Assembly (NCBI GenBank): GCA_018658465.1
Contig: JABHVE010000027.1
Span: forward strand, 1-42,806
Reading direction: 5' to 3'
DNA length: 42,806 nt
Source of the DNA: Alphaproteobacteria bacterium
GTDB lineage: Bacteria; Pseudomonadota; Alphaproteobacteria; UBA2966; CAIVPW01
In this document: in pieces, positions 1 to 8,120 of the stretch
How the letters are laid out: each line of letters starts with the position of its first letter
Numbering within the stretch: the first letter of the stretch is position 1
The notes under the pieces: model-generated
Database searches by the model: none
Told to the model about the DNA's origin: nothing
The model's input: the letters and a program-made list of their open reading frames with translations, nothing else
Position numbers and translations under genes: made by a program

Positions 1-345
1 ACCGCGCATACCCTGGGCGCTTCGGTGATTGCTAGTTTTTCGGCCACCGGGTCCACGTCCCTGCGGGCGTCCCGGGAACGGCCAACGGTGCCGATCCTGG
101 GCCTAACACCGCGCTTGGAAACGGCCCGGCGTTTGGCCTTGGCTTGGGGGGTTCACAATGTGCTGACCGACGAGGCTGACCGCTTTGCTGTCATGGTGGA
201 TATGGCGGTCGAGATTGCATTGCGCGATGGCTTTGCCAAAATCGATGATCGGTTGGTGATTGTTGCCGGGATCCCGTTTGGCACGCCGGGGGCCACGAAT
301 GTTTTGCGAGTGGCCCAGGCCCAAGACCCCAACTCCAAACCCTAA
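1..345 (+). CDS. pyk: Pyruvate kinase, C-terminal part (5' end outside window)
   Basis: The frame is open from base 1, so the track ORF starting at 25 is only the visible tail of a longer gene. The 114 visible residues match the pyruvate kinase C-terminal (allosteric) domain: a SATGSTS-type segment, then RERPTVPILGLTP, then LALAWGVHNV, and the closing IVAGIPFGTPGATNVLRV, which corresponds to the family's GxPxGxxGxTN end. The enzyme makes pyruvate and ATP from phosphoenolpyruvate and ADP in glycolysis. The catalytic barrel lies upstream of the window. The gene converges on the cyclase gene with only 10 bases between stops and no obvious terminator hairpin. Confidence 0.9.
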   Translation, partial: TAHTLGASVIASFSATGSTSLRASRERPTVPILGLTPRLETARRLALAWGVHNVLTDEADRFAVMVDMAVEIALRDGFAKIDDRLVIVAGIPFGTPGATNVLRVAQAQDPNSKP

Positions 346-355
346 GCTCGGCGGG

Positions 356-2227
356 CTATTTCTTTTCTTCCGTGGCTTCGCGCCACAGGACTTCGGAAAC
401 CGGAATTTTTTCCGCGAACCCTTTGAATTCAATTTCGCCCAGGTCGTTAAATTTCAGACCTTTGCCGGCGCACAAATCCTTGACCAATTTCGAAACGGCA
501 ATCTGATCGGTTCCTGCAAAGCCGCACACTCGGGCCGCCAATTGCACAGGCGTGCCGAACAAATCATCGTCCTCTTGGATCGGTTCTCCGGCGTTAATGC
601 CGATGTTCAAATGCAGGGGCAATTCCGGGTTGGCGGCATTGTGTTTTGTTAATCCGCGCATCATGTCCGTGGCTGCCTCAACGCCCTGGGTCGCCTGGCC
701 GAACGCCGCCATGATGCCGTCGCCGGTGTGCTTGATTTCGCGCCCATCGAACTTGCGCAAGGCTTCGCGCACCACCCGGTTATGGGCGTTCACCAACTTT
801 TGGCTGACCGCGTCCCCGTGTTCCTGGGTGAACGCTGTGGAAGCCACAATGTCGGTAAACAACACGGTCACGGTGCCAGAGTTGGTGCTGGTTTCTTTGA
901 CGTTCCAATCATCCAGGGCGTTGACCAGGAAGATTCCGATGTCGGTTTCAACATCATCTTCCCAGAATTTTTCGTCCTCTGGTTCCAGTTCACCGGCGGC
1001 GGCTTTGGCCCGCATCACTTCATCGCGCATGGATGAGGCCATGGCCTCGCGCCCGGATCGGAACATGTCCAAATATCTGGGCTCTAACAAATAGCTGTCA
1101 TATTTGTCGGAAAATTGCCCGGCGCGATCCGCTGTTCGACCCATGCCTTCGACGCATGTTTTTATGACCTTCGGCATGTCGTCTTTGATGCCGTGGGTTT
1201 CAGAATAGGCTTCCGCCGCCCCGGCAAGGAACAGATCAGTACCAAATTGATTGAAAGCACTGAGCTTGCCGCCCTTGACCAGTTCTGCATTGTTGTCGGT
1301 GATGAATTCCATGGACAGACCCATGAACGACATCACTGATTTCTGCGCCTCCACCACTTCTTCGCTCAGTGGTTCCTCGGGCTCGGGCTCGGGTTCGGGC
1401 TCGGGCTGGGGTTCTGGCTCGTGGTCTGCCTCGGGACCTGCCTGACCAACGCTTTGCCCGGGCTGGTCCGTTGCCGCTTCATCGTTGCCCCCAGATTTGG
1501 CAGTTGGCTTGGGCTTTGAATAGGTCTCTGGCTTGTCTTGTGTCGGCGGGCGGCGACGCTGTGGTTGCGGCCGGCGTGGTGCGGATTTCGGCGGCGCGGT
1601 CGAAAACGCCTTCATCATCTCGCCCCAACCAACCATGTTGGGAAGGGCGATCATTAACACCACCAAGAAAATGATCGCAAAAACCTTCAATGGCAGGCCT
1701 TGATTTCCCAGGACACTGCCAAAAATGCCGTACCCACCGAATTGCCCCATGACAAACGAAATGCCGCCCGCCACGCCACCGGCGATAATTAAGGCACCGA
1801 TGATTTTGAACACCACAAACGTGGCAGCCGCCGACGACGGTGCTTCTGGAATGTCAGGAATGTCATTTTTTGGGGCGGCTTTGCCCTTTTTTCCGGGCGC
1901 GCTTTTTGGTCCATCATCAGATCCTGACGACGGAGGTTTTTCTTTGGGCTTTTCTTTTTCCTTGGGCACTTCAATTTTTTGAAGCTCTGGAACGCCCAAT
2001 CCCGCGACCGAATCGTTCTTTTTGTCAGAAAAGATCGCCAGTTCGTCGGTGCTGCCGTCGTCAGGGTTGAAGGTCTCTTTGACAACGGAAATCCCGTCCA
2101 GCTTGCCACCGCCGAACTGCCCTTTAGCGGTTTCAACCGCCTCGGCTTTTTGATCCGCGGTAAAAATGCTGCCACGGACCCAGCGCCCACCGGAGCAGGT
2201 GTAAACGGTATAGACGATTTCTTTCAC
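356..2227 (-). CDS. Membrane-anchored class III adenylate/guanylate cyclase
   Basis: Protein of about 623 residues. I chose the GTG at 2227 over the track start at 2317 because AAGGAT lies 8 bases upstream of it and the extra 30 residues look non-coding. The N-terminal 100 residues are a soluble domain I do not recognise. A Lys/Pro-rich linker and two hydrophobic segments follow (FVVFKIIGALIIAGG and VFAIIFLVVLMIALP), then a Pro/Arg-rich stretch and a Pro-Glu repeat. After a helical region of about 150 residues comes the cyclase domain, with metal-binding Asp in LFTDIVAST and GDGIMAAF. The usual transition-state Asn of VNxAAR is Gln here (VQLAARV), as in some alphaproteobacterial cyclases. A Lys before the GDG motif favours ATP as substrate. 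It probably makes cAMP at the inner membrane; the stimulus is unknown. Confidence 0.85.
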   Translation of the reverse strand: MKEIVYTVYTCSGGRWVRGSIFTADQKAEAVETAKGQFGGGKLDGISVVKETFNPDDGSTDELAIFSDKKNDSVAGLGVPELQKIEVPKEKEKPKEKPPSSGSDDGPKSAPGKKGKAAPKNDIPDIPEAPSSAAATFVVFKIIGALIIAGGVAGGISFVMGQFGGYGIFGSVLGNQGLPLKVFAIIFLVVLMIALPNMVGWGEMMKAFSTAPPKSAPRRPQPQRRRPPTQDKPETYSKPKPTAKSGGNDEAATDQPGQSVGQAGPEADHEPEPQPEPEPEPEPEEPLSEEVVEAQKSVMSFMGLSMEFITDNNAELVKGGKLSAFNQFGTDLFLAGAAEAYSETHGIKDDMPKVIKTCVEGMGRTADRAGQFSDKYDSYLLEPRYLDMFRSGREAMASSMRDEVMRAKAAAGELEPEDEKFWEDDVETDIGIFLVNALDDWNVKETSTNSGTVTVLFTDIVASTAFTQEHGDAVSQKLVNAHNRVVREALRKFDGREIKHTGDGIMAAFGQATQGVEAATDMMRGLTKHNAANPELPLHLNIGINAGEPIQEDDDLFGTPVQLAARVCGFAGTDQIAVSKLVKDLCAGKGLKFNDLGEIEFKGFAEKIPVSEVLWREATEEKK

Positions 2228-2345
2228 GCGGATGATCCTTGTTGACGACTGGCCACGGAGACTACACGGCCAGCTAAGTTTACGCAGCCATGAATAACGG
2301 GGCAATCGCCATCCCACGAACGGTCTACAAGGGCCCCCAAACGAA

Positions 2346-2371
2346 ATGGCCCGGCATCATAGCCGGGCCAT
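2346..2371 (-). terminator. Probable terminator hairpin downstream of rpoH
   Basis: A perfect 10-bp inverted repeat, ATGGCCCGGC / GCCGGGCCAT, with a 6-base loop lies 23 bases past the rpoH stop. On the minus strand it is followed by TTTCGTTT, a short U-rich tract. It fits an intrinsic terminator for rpoH and separates it from the cyclase gene, which lies downstream on the same strand. Confidence 0.7.
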
Positions 2372-2394
2372 CGTTAACAAAATTTGGGGATATG

Positions 2395-3282
2395 TTAGGC
2401 GTCTAAATGCTGCTCAACAGCCGCAGTTTTCATGGAAACCTGAAGCTTTTCAAAGGCCCGCACTTCGATCTGACGCACCCGTTCGCGGCTGATTCCATAC
2501 ACTTTCGACAAATCCTCCAACGTGGTTGGTTGATCCTGCAGTCGGCGTTCCCGCAAAATGTGCTGTTCGCGCTCGTTTAGGCCGCTCATGGCGTCTTCCA
2601 ACATGCCGCGGCGCATGGAAAGTTCCTCGGCATCACCGACGACCGTTTCCTGGTCGGGATGTTCGTCCACTAACCAATCCTGCCATTCGCCTTCGGAATC
2701 GTCGCGCACCGGCGCATTCAACGAATGGTCCGGGCCAGCCATGCGGCGGTTCATGTTGACGACTTCGGTCTCGGAAACGTTCAGTTTCCCGGCAATTGTT
2801 TTGACGGTGGTGTCCCGAAGATCCCCGTCATCAATGGCTTTCAGCTGGGATTTGATCTTGCGAAGATTGAAAAACAGCTTCTTTTGGGCCGCCGTGGTGC
2901 CGATTTTTACCAGAGACCACGAATGCAGGATGTATTCCTGGATTGCCGCGCGAATCCACCACATGGCGTAGGTGGACAACCGGAAACCCCGGCCTGGATC
3001 GAACCGCTTAACGGCCTGCATCATGCCGACATTGCCTTCGGCGATCAGGTCGGCCAGGGGCAACCCATAGCCGCGATAGCCCATGGCGATCTTGGCCACA
3101 AGGCGCAGATGGCTGGTGACCATTTGCTGGGCAGCATCCACGTCTTCCTTGTCTTGCCAGCGAGTCGCCAGCATGAATTCTTGTTCGCGCTCCAGCATGG
3201 GGAACTTGCGGATATCCCGCAGATACCGGGAAAGATTGTGCTCCGGCGAAAGATTGGGAACTAGCGCAGTGGAATTTGCCAT
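2395..3282 (-). CDS. rpoH: RNA polymerase heat-shock sigma factor RpoH (sigma-32)
   Basis: A 295-residue sigma-70 family protein of normal RpoH length. It starts MANSTALVPNLSPEHNLSRYL, like other alphaproteobacterial RpoH. Region 2 is clear (LRLVAKIAMGYRGYGLPLADLIAEGNVGMMQAVKRFDPGRGF, then STYAMWWIRAAIQEYI). The RpoH box QKKLFFNLR that separates sigma-32 from other group members follows. Region 4 ends with LSKVYGISRERVRQIEVRAFEKL. It directs RNA polymerase to chaperone and protease promoters. It lies 31 bases downstream of rluD on the same strand. A GC hairpin and a U6 run sit directly before its ATG, and the only good Shine-Dalgarno candidate (GGGGAG) is on the far side of that hairpin (see findings). 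Alphaproteobacteria often carry several rpoH copies; only one is visible here. Confidence 0.95.
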   Translation of the reverse strand: MANSTALVPNLSPEHNLSRYLRDIRKFPMLEREQEFMLATRWQDKEDVDAAQQMVTSHLRLVAKIAMGYRGYGLPLADLIAEGNVGMMQAVKRFDPGRGFRLSTYAMWWIRAAIQEYILHSWSLVKIGTTAAQKKLFFNLRKIKSQLKAIDDGDLRDTTVKTIAGKLNVSETEVVNMNRRMAGPDHSLNAPVRDDSEGEWQDWLVDEHPDQETVVGDAEELSMRRGMLEDAMSGLNEREQHILRERRLQDQPTTLEDLSKVYGISRERVRQIEVRAFEKLQVSMKTAAVEQHLDA

Positions 3283-3290
3283 AAAAAATT

Positions 3291-3304
3291 CGCCCGTAAG
3301 GGCG
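3291..3304 (-). promoter_or_regulatory. Hairpin plus U6 between the Shine-Dalgarno and ATG of rpoH
   Basis: On the minus strand the sequence is GGGGAG, then the 5-bp stem CGCCC/GGGCG with a TTAC loop, then AATTTTTT, and then the rpoH ATG. It can be read as an intrinsic terminator for rluD. Equally, it is a 5' leader stem that brings a distant GGGGAG to about 10 bases from the start codon. The two readings are not exclusive. Confidence 0.55.
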
Positions 3305-3313
3305 CTCCCCAGC

Positions 3314-4333
3314 TTAAGAAGCGGTCGTATTGTGCCGCGTTGATCTTAACGTGGTGATTACTTTTTCAAATTCAACAGGCAAATCGCTATCAAACGACAT
3401 CACAGCTTTGGTACTGGGGTGGCGAAACCCCAGGGTCGCCGCGTGTAACAGTTGGCGATTGGCGTCCGAAATCGCCTGAGCCGTTTCCATGGGTAACGAT
3501 CGTAGCTTTCGCGCCGGAGCCCGGCCATACGTGGCATCCCCCACAATAGAATGACCGATGTGGGTCATATGCACCCTGATTTGGTGGGTGCGCCCGGTTG
3601 CCAACTTGCATTGGACCAACGAAACGGCATCGCCGAACTGTTCGATGACTTTGTAACGGGTCAGGGCTTCCCGGCCACCACGGTCAACAATGGCCATTTT
3701 TCGCCGATTTTTCGGTGATCGGCCGATATTGCCTTCGATTTTGCCGGCCATTGGGGCTGGGACCCCCCAAACCATGGCCAAATACGTCCGATTGATGCGC
3801 CGGGCGGCGAAATCAGCGGCTAACGCCTGGTGGGCGGCATCGGTTTTGGCGGCGATCATCAGCCCGGATGTGTCTTTGTCCAGACGGTGAACAATGCCCG
3901 GCCGTCGCACCCCGCCGATCCCCGACAGGCTGTCACCGCAATGGTGGATCAGGGCATTGACCAAGGTGTTGTCGGGATTGCCGGGGGCGGGATGCACCAC
4001 CAAGCCTGCGGGCTTGTTCACCACGATCACGGCGTCGTCTTCAAAGGCAATCACCAGGGGGATGTCTTGGCCCACCGGGACGGCCGAGATCGGCTCCGGT
4101 ATGTCCACAACGAAGGTCTGCCCCGGTTTGACCCTGTATGATGGGTCCGTTATCGTTTCGCCGTCCGCGCGAACGCGGCCGTCTCTGATCAGCGTTTTCA
4201 GCCGTTCTCGGGACAGGTCCGCAACCGCACCGGCTAGCCATTTGTCCAAACGCGTTCCTGCCTGATCGCCGGCGACGGGGCCGACGGTTCGGGGCGGGTT
4301 GGGGCTTTCATTCATTGCAACTTGGGTTTCCAT
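3314..4333 (-). CDS. rluD: RluA/RluD-family 23S rRNA pseudouridine synthase
   Basis: About 339 residues from the ATG at 4333; the ATG at 4315 is an alternative. An N-terminal S4 RNA-binding domain (AGTRLDKWLAGAVADLSRERLKTLIRDGRVRADG) precedes the synthase domain. The catalytic Asp motif is HRLDKDTSGLMIAAKT, the RluA/RluD signature, and GRTHQIRVHM comes later. It converts specific uridines of 23S rRNA to pseudouridine. Having an S4 domain and this length points to the RluD subgroup. The longer track ORF begins in a run of codons antisense to the neighbouring hydrophobic gene and is not credible as protein. The start codon lies back to back with the ATG of the divergent small membrane protein gene. 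Confidence 0.88.
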   Translation of the reverse strand: METQVAMNESPNPPRTVGPVAGDQAGTRLDKWLAGAVADLSRERLKTLIRDGRVRADGETITDPSYRVKPGQTFVVDIPEPISAVPVGQDIPLVIAFEDDAVIVVNKPAGLVVHPAPGNPDNTLVNALIHHCGDSLSGIGGVRRPGIVHRLDKDTSGLMIAAKTDAAHQALAADFAARRINRTYLAMVWGVPAPMAGKIEGNIGRSPKNRRKMAIVDRGGREALTRYKVIEQFGDAVSLVQCKLATGRTHQIRVHMTHIGHSIVGDATYGRAPARKLRSLPMETAQAISDANRQLLHAATLGFRHPSTKAVMSFDSDLPVEFEKVITTLRSTRHNTTAS

Positions 4334-4640
4334 GACCACTAAGACTATCCGCGCCATGCAAGTCCTGGTGATTTTTCTTGGGGTGGTCATTTTGATCATG
4401 ATGGGGGTCATTATCACGGTGATGGCCCAGCGCATTCGTGCCGCCTCCGGGCCCGCCGAAGACGCCCCCTGGCAGGTTCAGATCAGCGGCGAAGCCGTGT
4501 TGGATGTGGCCCTGGATGGCAACCGCGCTGTTGTCACTGTCAAACAATCCGATGGCAGCCGACGGATCGAAATCTACGATGTGCGTACCGGGGAATTGAT
4601 TGGCACCGTCATTGGTCCCGAAATTGGCGCGGCCCCGTGA
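4332..4640 (+). CDS. Small single-pass membrane protein, DUF6476-like
   Basis: About 102 residues from ATG 4332, or 94 from ATG 4356. One strong transmembrane helix lies near the N-terminus (MQVLVIFLGVVILIMMGVIITVMAQRI). A soluble tail of about 65 residues follows that looks like paired beta strands (AVLDVALDGNRAVVTVKQSDGSRRIEIYDVRTGELIGTV). Size, topology and position beside rluD and rpoH match the DUF6476 proteins of Alphaproteobacteria; I assign this from memory of the neighbourhood, not a search. Function is unknown. No Shine-Dalgarno is visible before either start. Its TGA overlaps the GTG of the next gene by 4 bases (GTGA), so the two are probably translationally coupled. Confidence 0.7.
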   Translation: MTTKTIRAMQVLVIFLGVVILIMMGVIITVMAQRIRAASGPAEDAPWQVQISGEAVLDVALDGNRAVVTVKQSDGSRRIEIYDVRTGELIGTVIGPEIGAAP

Positions 4641-5053
4641 TTGTTTTCAAACCCGCCGATTTGGCGGCCATCGAGAGCCAAGCCCAGGCGGCCGCTCCTA
4701 ACGAGGCGTGCGGGTTGCTGGAAGGTATCTCGGGTCGGGGAATGTTTGCTGTGACCGCGGTCCACCCCAGCGAAAACGTCGCCAGCGACAAGGCGGATCG
4801 TTTCGAAGTGGATCCGCGGCTGCTGTTGCGGCTGCAAAAGGAATTGCGCGACGGGCCGACGGGGGTGATCGGCATTTATCATTCCCACCCCCGAGGACGG
4901 CCCGAACCCTCGGACAGCGATCTGGCCATGGCATGGCAACCGGAATTGGTGTGGGTGATTACGGCACTGGAGCCCCAGCCCGAATCGGCAGCTTTTGTTT
5001 TGGTGGGCGGCGCGTTCGAGAAAATCGAATTGTCAGACTCGGTGCCGGTGTAA
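4637..5053 (+). CDS. JAMM/MPN (Mov34/PAD-1) zinc metalloprotease-like protein
   Basis: 138 residues starting at a GTG that overlaps the previous stop. The JAMM zinc and catalytic residues are all visible: Glu in ACGLLEG, the His pair in IYHSHPRGRPEPS, and the Asp in SDSDLAMA, giving E...HxHP...S...D. Bacterial proteins of this small type (Mec/RadC-related family) cleave C-terminal extensions from ubiquitin-like sulfur carriers such as CysO/ThiS-type proteins, or are of unknown substrate. No sulfur-carrier gene is adjacent, so the substrate cannot be inferred. The threonine aldolase gene follows with no gap. Confidence 0.85.
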   Translation: MIVFKPADLAAIESQAQAAAPNEACGLLEGISGRGMFAVTAVHPSENVASDKADRFEVDPRLLLRLQKELRDGPTGVIGIYHSHPRGRPEPSDSDLAMAWQPELVWVITALEPQPESAAFVLVGGAFEKIELSDSVPV

Positions 5054-6094
5054 GTGGATTTCCGCAGCGACAATACCTCGGGTGTGGCGCCGCAAATCAT
5101 GGCGGCGATTGCCGACGCCAATTCGGGATCGGCGACACCCTATGGCGACGATGATGCCACGGATGGTCTGACCGCGCTGTTCGCCGAGGTATTCGAACAC
5201 GATGTGGCGATTTTCCCCCTGGGTACCGGAACGGCGGCCAACGCCTTGGCTCTGTCGGCAATCGCGCCACCCTATGGGGCGGTGTATTGCCATGCCCACG
5301 CCCATATCGTTGACGACGAATGCGGTGCGCCGGAATTGTTCACCGGGGGTGCGCGCTTGGTTGGGCTGGATGGCGACCACGGAAAAATCTCGCCAATCGA
5401 TTTGGCGGCGACCATTGAAGACGCCACGCCCCACGGCCCCCACAATATGCAGCCCGCAGCGGTGTCGTTGTCTCAAGCAACCGAAGCCGGAACTCTGTAT
5501 TCGGTCGAAGATATTATGGGGCTGGCCGGTGTGGCAAAGGCCGCAGGCATCGGCGTCCACATGGATGGCGCACGGTTCGCCAACGCGGTGGTGGGGTCGG
5601 GCGCGTCCCCCGCAGACCTAACGTGGCGGGCAGGCGTTGACGTGCTGTCATTTGGCGCCACCAAAAACGGTGCCATGGGGGCCGAGGCCGTGGTGTTTTT
5701 TGATGTTCGCCGGGCCGCAGATTTCGCCCGTCGCCGCAAGCGCGGCGGTCAACTGTTTTCAAAAATGCGGTTTATCTCCGCCCAATTGGCAGCGTACCTG
5801 ACCGACGATTTGTGGCTGGCAAATGCCACCCATGCCAATGACCAAGCAACCCACATGTCGGATGCCTTGGTTGCCATTAACGGCATCGACCTGATGCACC
5901 CGACCCAGGCGAACGAGGTTTTCGTGGCAGTGCCCGCCCCCATGGCCGACGGATTGGACTCCCAAGGGTTTCAATTTCACAGATGGTCATTGGGCAAAAA
6001 CAACGCGGTCGGTTTGCGTTTGGTGGCATCGTTTGAAACCACATCCGATCAAGTGGTTGCCTTGGTATCCGCCGCCCAAAAATTGGCAGTTTAG
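5054..6094 (+). CDS. ltaE: Low-specificity threonine aldolase family (PLP)
   Basis: 346 residues; the GTG start directly abuts the previous TAA. The beta-eliminating lyase fold is recognisable from MDFRSDNTSGVAPQIMAAI, then YGDDDATDGL, then LGTGTAANALAL. The PLP-binding Asp region is GIGVHMDGARFANA, and the Schiff-base Lys is in LSFGATKNGAMGAEAV, all typical of L-threonine aldolase. It should cleave L-threonine or L-allo-threonine to glycine and acetaldehyde in the cytoplasm. It appears to belong to a short rightward operon with the two upstream genes and the Sel1 gene 3 bases downstream. Related PLP lyases with other beta-hydroxy amino acid substrates cannot be excluded. Confidence 0.87.
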   Translation: MDFRSDNTSGVAPQIMAAIADANSGSATPYGDDDATDGLTALFAEVFEHDVAIFPLGTGTAANALALSAIAPPYGAVYCHAHAHIVDDECGAPELFTGGARLVGLDGDHGKISPIDLAATIEDATPHGPHNMQPAAVSLSQATEAGTLYSVEDIMGLAGVAKAAGIGVHMDGARFANAVVGSGASPADLTWRAGVDVLSFGATKNGAMGAEAVVFFDVRRAADFARRRKRGGQLFSKMRFISAQLAAYLTDDLWLANATHANDQATHMSDALVAINGIDLMHPTQANEVFVAVPAPMADGLDSQGFQFHRWSLGKNNAVGLRLVASFETTSDQVVALVSAAQKLAV

Positions 6095-6097
6095 GTC

Positions 6098-6691
6098 GTG
6101 GTTTTCAGAGCCACCGGGGCGATGTTCTTTGCCCTGGTTCTTTGGGCCGGGCCGGCTCACGCCGGACCTATGGACGATGCCTTGGCGGCGTTCGAAGCTC
6201 AGGATTTCGAAGCCGCCGTTGCCTTGTGGACGCCGCTGGCCAATGGCGGAAATGGCACCGCGCAATATTTGTTGGCGTACATGCATCTGACCGGTCGCGG
6301 CGTGCCCCACGATTATTTGCGCGCCGAAACCTATTTCCGCTTGGCGTCGGAGCAGCGGGATACATCGGGGCAAACTTTGCTGGGCGCACTGTTTGAACAA
6401 GGCCGGGGGTTACCCCAAAATTTTTCCGAGGCGGTGTGGCTTTATGGCCTGTCGGCAAAATCCGGCGATGTAGTGGCCCAGGCCCGATTGGCGGCGCTGT
6501 ACGCCGCCGGCCAAGGGGTCGACGCCGATCCGGTCACGGCGTTCGCTTGGTACGCCGCCGCGGCATCCCAAGGGGACCAGGCCGCTGCCGCATCAAGGGA
6601 TGCATTGGCCCAACAATTGTCTTCAGATGATTTGGCCCGGGCCCGCAAATTGGCGGCGGATTTCCAAGCCCGTTATAGGGCGAACCCTTAA
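6098..6691 (+). CDS. Secreted Sel1-repeat protein
   Basis: 197 residues from GTG 6098; ATG 6122 is an alternative. A signal peptide is clear (AMFFALVLWAGPAHAG, AxA-type cleavage). The mature part is built of Sel1 (TPR-like) repeats: AQYLLAYMHLTGRGVPHDYLRAETYFRLA, GQTLLGALFEQGRGLPQNFSEAVWLYGLSA and AQARLAALYAAGQGVDADPVTAFAWYAAAA. Such proteins act as periplasmic scaffolds. It is one of four Sel1 proteins in the window. It is the last gene of the run before the tRNA. Confidence 0.85.
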   Translation: MVFRATGAMFFALVLWAGPAHAGPMDDALAAFEAQDFEAAVALWTPLANGGNGTAQYLLAYMHLTGRGVPHDYLRAETYFRLASEQRDTSGQTLLGALFEQGRGLPQNFSEAVWLYGLSAKSGDVVAQARLAALYAAGQGVDADPVTAFAWYAAAASQGDQAAAASRDALAQQLSSDDLARARKLAADFQARYRANP

Positions 6692-6701
6692 CCAACCGGG
6701 G

Positions 6702-6729
6702 TTGATCGAAGCGCTTGCTGGCGTTATCC
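6702..6729 (+). promoter_or_regulatory. Possible promoter of tRNA-Glu
   Basis: TTGATC and TTATCC are separated by 16 bases, and the tRNA begins 12 bases after the second hexamer. Spacing and position fit a sigma-70 promoter for the tRNA gene. Both hexamers are imperfect. Confidence 0.4.
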
Positions 6730-6740
6730 CTTGTGCCTGG

Positions 6741-6816
6741 GTCCCCTTCGTCTAGCGGTCCAGGACATCGGCCTCTCACGCCGAAAACAGGGGTTCGACT
6801 CCCCTAGGGGACGCCA
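6741..6816 (+). tRNA. tRNA-Glu (anticodon CTC)
   Basis: A complete cloverleaf with encoded CCA. The acceptor pairs GTCCCCT with AGGGGAC. The anticodon stem TCGGC/GCCGA holds the loop CTCTCAC, giving anticodon CTC. The T arm is CAGGGGTTCGACTCCCCT-like. It closely matches bacterial tRNA-Glu. An integrase gene begins 97 bases downstream, so the 3' end of this tRNA is the probable attachment site of the element. Confidence 0.95.
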
Positions 6817-7662
6817 ATTTCCAAGACATTTGATGCAATAACAGCGACTTAGCTGCGCGACGTATGTCCCTCCGCCGGACTGCTACACAAAACTGCTACA
6901 GCGGAGCGGAAAATGGCACCACGAGACCCCTATCTTACCCGTCGAGGGAACACATTCTATTTTCGTCGGGCGTTTCCCGCGGCCGTCGTTGGTCGGGTGA
7001 CTCGCAAGGAGCTAAACCTCTCCCTGCGAACAGCCAGCCTGGCCACTGCGCGTAAACGTTGCCGAGTTGTGGCCAACGTGTTTGAGTCCGCCGTGAAACA
7101 GGCGGAACGAATGCCGGAACTTACACGCGACACAATTCACGGCTTGGTTCGGACCTACTTCCAGCGAGAGTGGGAACGAATGAATGAGCGCGTCTGGATG
7201 ATCTCCGACGATCCCGTCGCGGACCCTGCTGACGAGCTGAAAGGTGCGGAGGATTTTATCAAAGAGCTCCAGGGCAATTTCGGGTCCCATTCCATCGACA
7301 ATTCGACCCGCATTGATGCCTCCCAGCTGCTCCAAGAGAGTGGCTTCGGGAAAGTTGCGCCCGCCTCAGAGGGGTTTGAGGAGGTGGCGCTTGGGGTATT
7401 GAGGGCAAGGATCGAAGCCCTCCGAATATTTACAGCCAACCTTCAAGGCAAGACCAACGAATTGGCACCGAAGGACCCTCTGTTTGATGGCATTGTGGTG
7501 ACTGGAATGCCGGCGCTCCCGGACGACGAAGGTTCAGTGGATCGAACATTGGCCGGTATGGTTGCCGATTACTGCGACTTCAAAATCGGCGCGGATTGGG
7601 CTGAGCGGACCGCAAAGGAATATCGGCGCGGCCTAAACATGTTTGCGGATTTCGCTGGGTCG
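6814..7662 (+). mobile_element. Remnant of a tRNA-Glu-integrated element (left end)
   Basis: The classic arrangement of tRNA 3' end followed by a co-directional tyrosine integrase is present, but the integrase is cut at about 7660. I found no second copy of the tRNA 3' end (GGTTCGACTCCCCTAGGGG) in the window, so the right end is lost or outside. The decayed genes up to 12.07 kb may be further cargo; this is inference. Confidence 0.6.
6913..7662 (+). pseudogene. Truncated tyrosine site-specific integrase (DUF6538 type)
   Basis: The N-terminal about 250 residues of a phage/island integrase. The opening YLTRRGNTFYFRRAFPAAVVGRVTRKELNLSLRTASLATARKRC is the DUF6538 N-terminal domain. A helical linker and the start of the SAM-like core-binding domain follow (DYCDFKIGADWAERTAKEYRRGLNMFADFAG). 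The catalytic domain with the R...HxxR...Y residues is absent. From about 7660 the frame continues to 7809 only as meaningless antisense of the ABC ATPase gene. The start ATG has a GGAGCGGAAA Shine-Dalgarno. It cannot be an active recombinase as it stands. The junction is exact enough to suggest a deletion joining two unrelated genes. Confidence 0.85.
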
Positions 7663-8120
7663 CCATCAAGGCCCGAGGTGACCTCGTCCAGCAGCAAAAC
7701 CCGGGGCTTGAGCACCAGCGCCCGAGCCAGGCCCAATCGCTGGCGCTCGCCGGTGGACAGACGGGAAATCGGCCAATCTGCGCACTCGGCCACCAGCCCC
7801 AGGCGCTGAACAAGTGGTATGGCGGTGCCCCAATCGGCGAAATGCTGCCAAACCTGGTTCGCCCACCAGCCGGGTTCGGTGGCAACATAGGTCACACGCT
7901 TGCGCCATTCCGGGGCGGGAATGGCTTCTCGGGGCTGGCCATCCAGCGCCACTTGGCCGGTATTTGGGTCCAAATCGGCGAGGGCCCGCAATAGTAACGA
8001 TTTGCCACCGCCCGAGGGTCCGGTCACGGCTAGGCACTCGCCGTCGGCAATTTCGAACGAAATCGGGCCCAGCGGGGTTTCCAAGCCGGTCATATTGCGG
8101 ACGCTGAGCACTGCTCCCAT
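7663..8120 (-). pseudogene. C-terminally truncated ABC transporter ATP-binding protein
   Basis: Starts at ATG 8120 with AGAGGA 10 bases upstream. The ATPase is normal to Walker B: Walker A GPSGGGKSLLLRAL, Q-loop region YVATEPGWWANQVWQ, signature LSTGERQRLGLARAL, Walker B with switch start RVLLLDEVTSGLDG. It then runs into PAKSANMFRPRRYS, which is antisense integrase. About 40-60 C-terminal residues including the H-loop are lost. The compact size and signature resemble YbbL/FetA-like ATPases that pair with a separate permease, but no permease is adjacent. Probably non-functional. The deletion junction is shared with the integrase. Confidence 0.75.
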
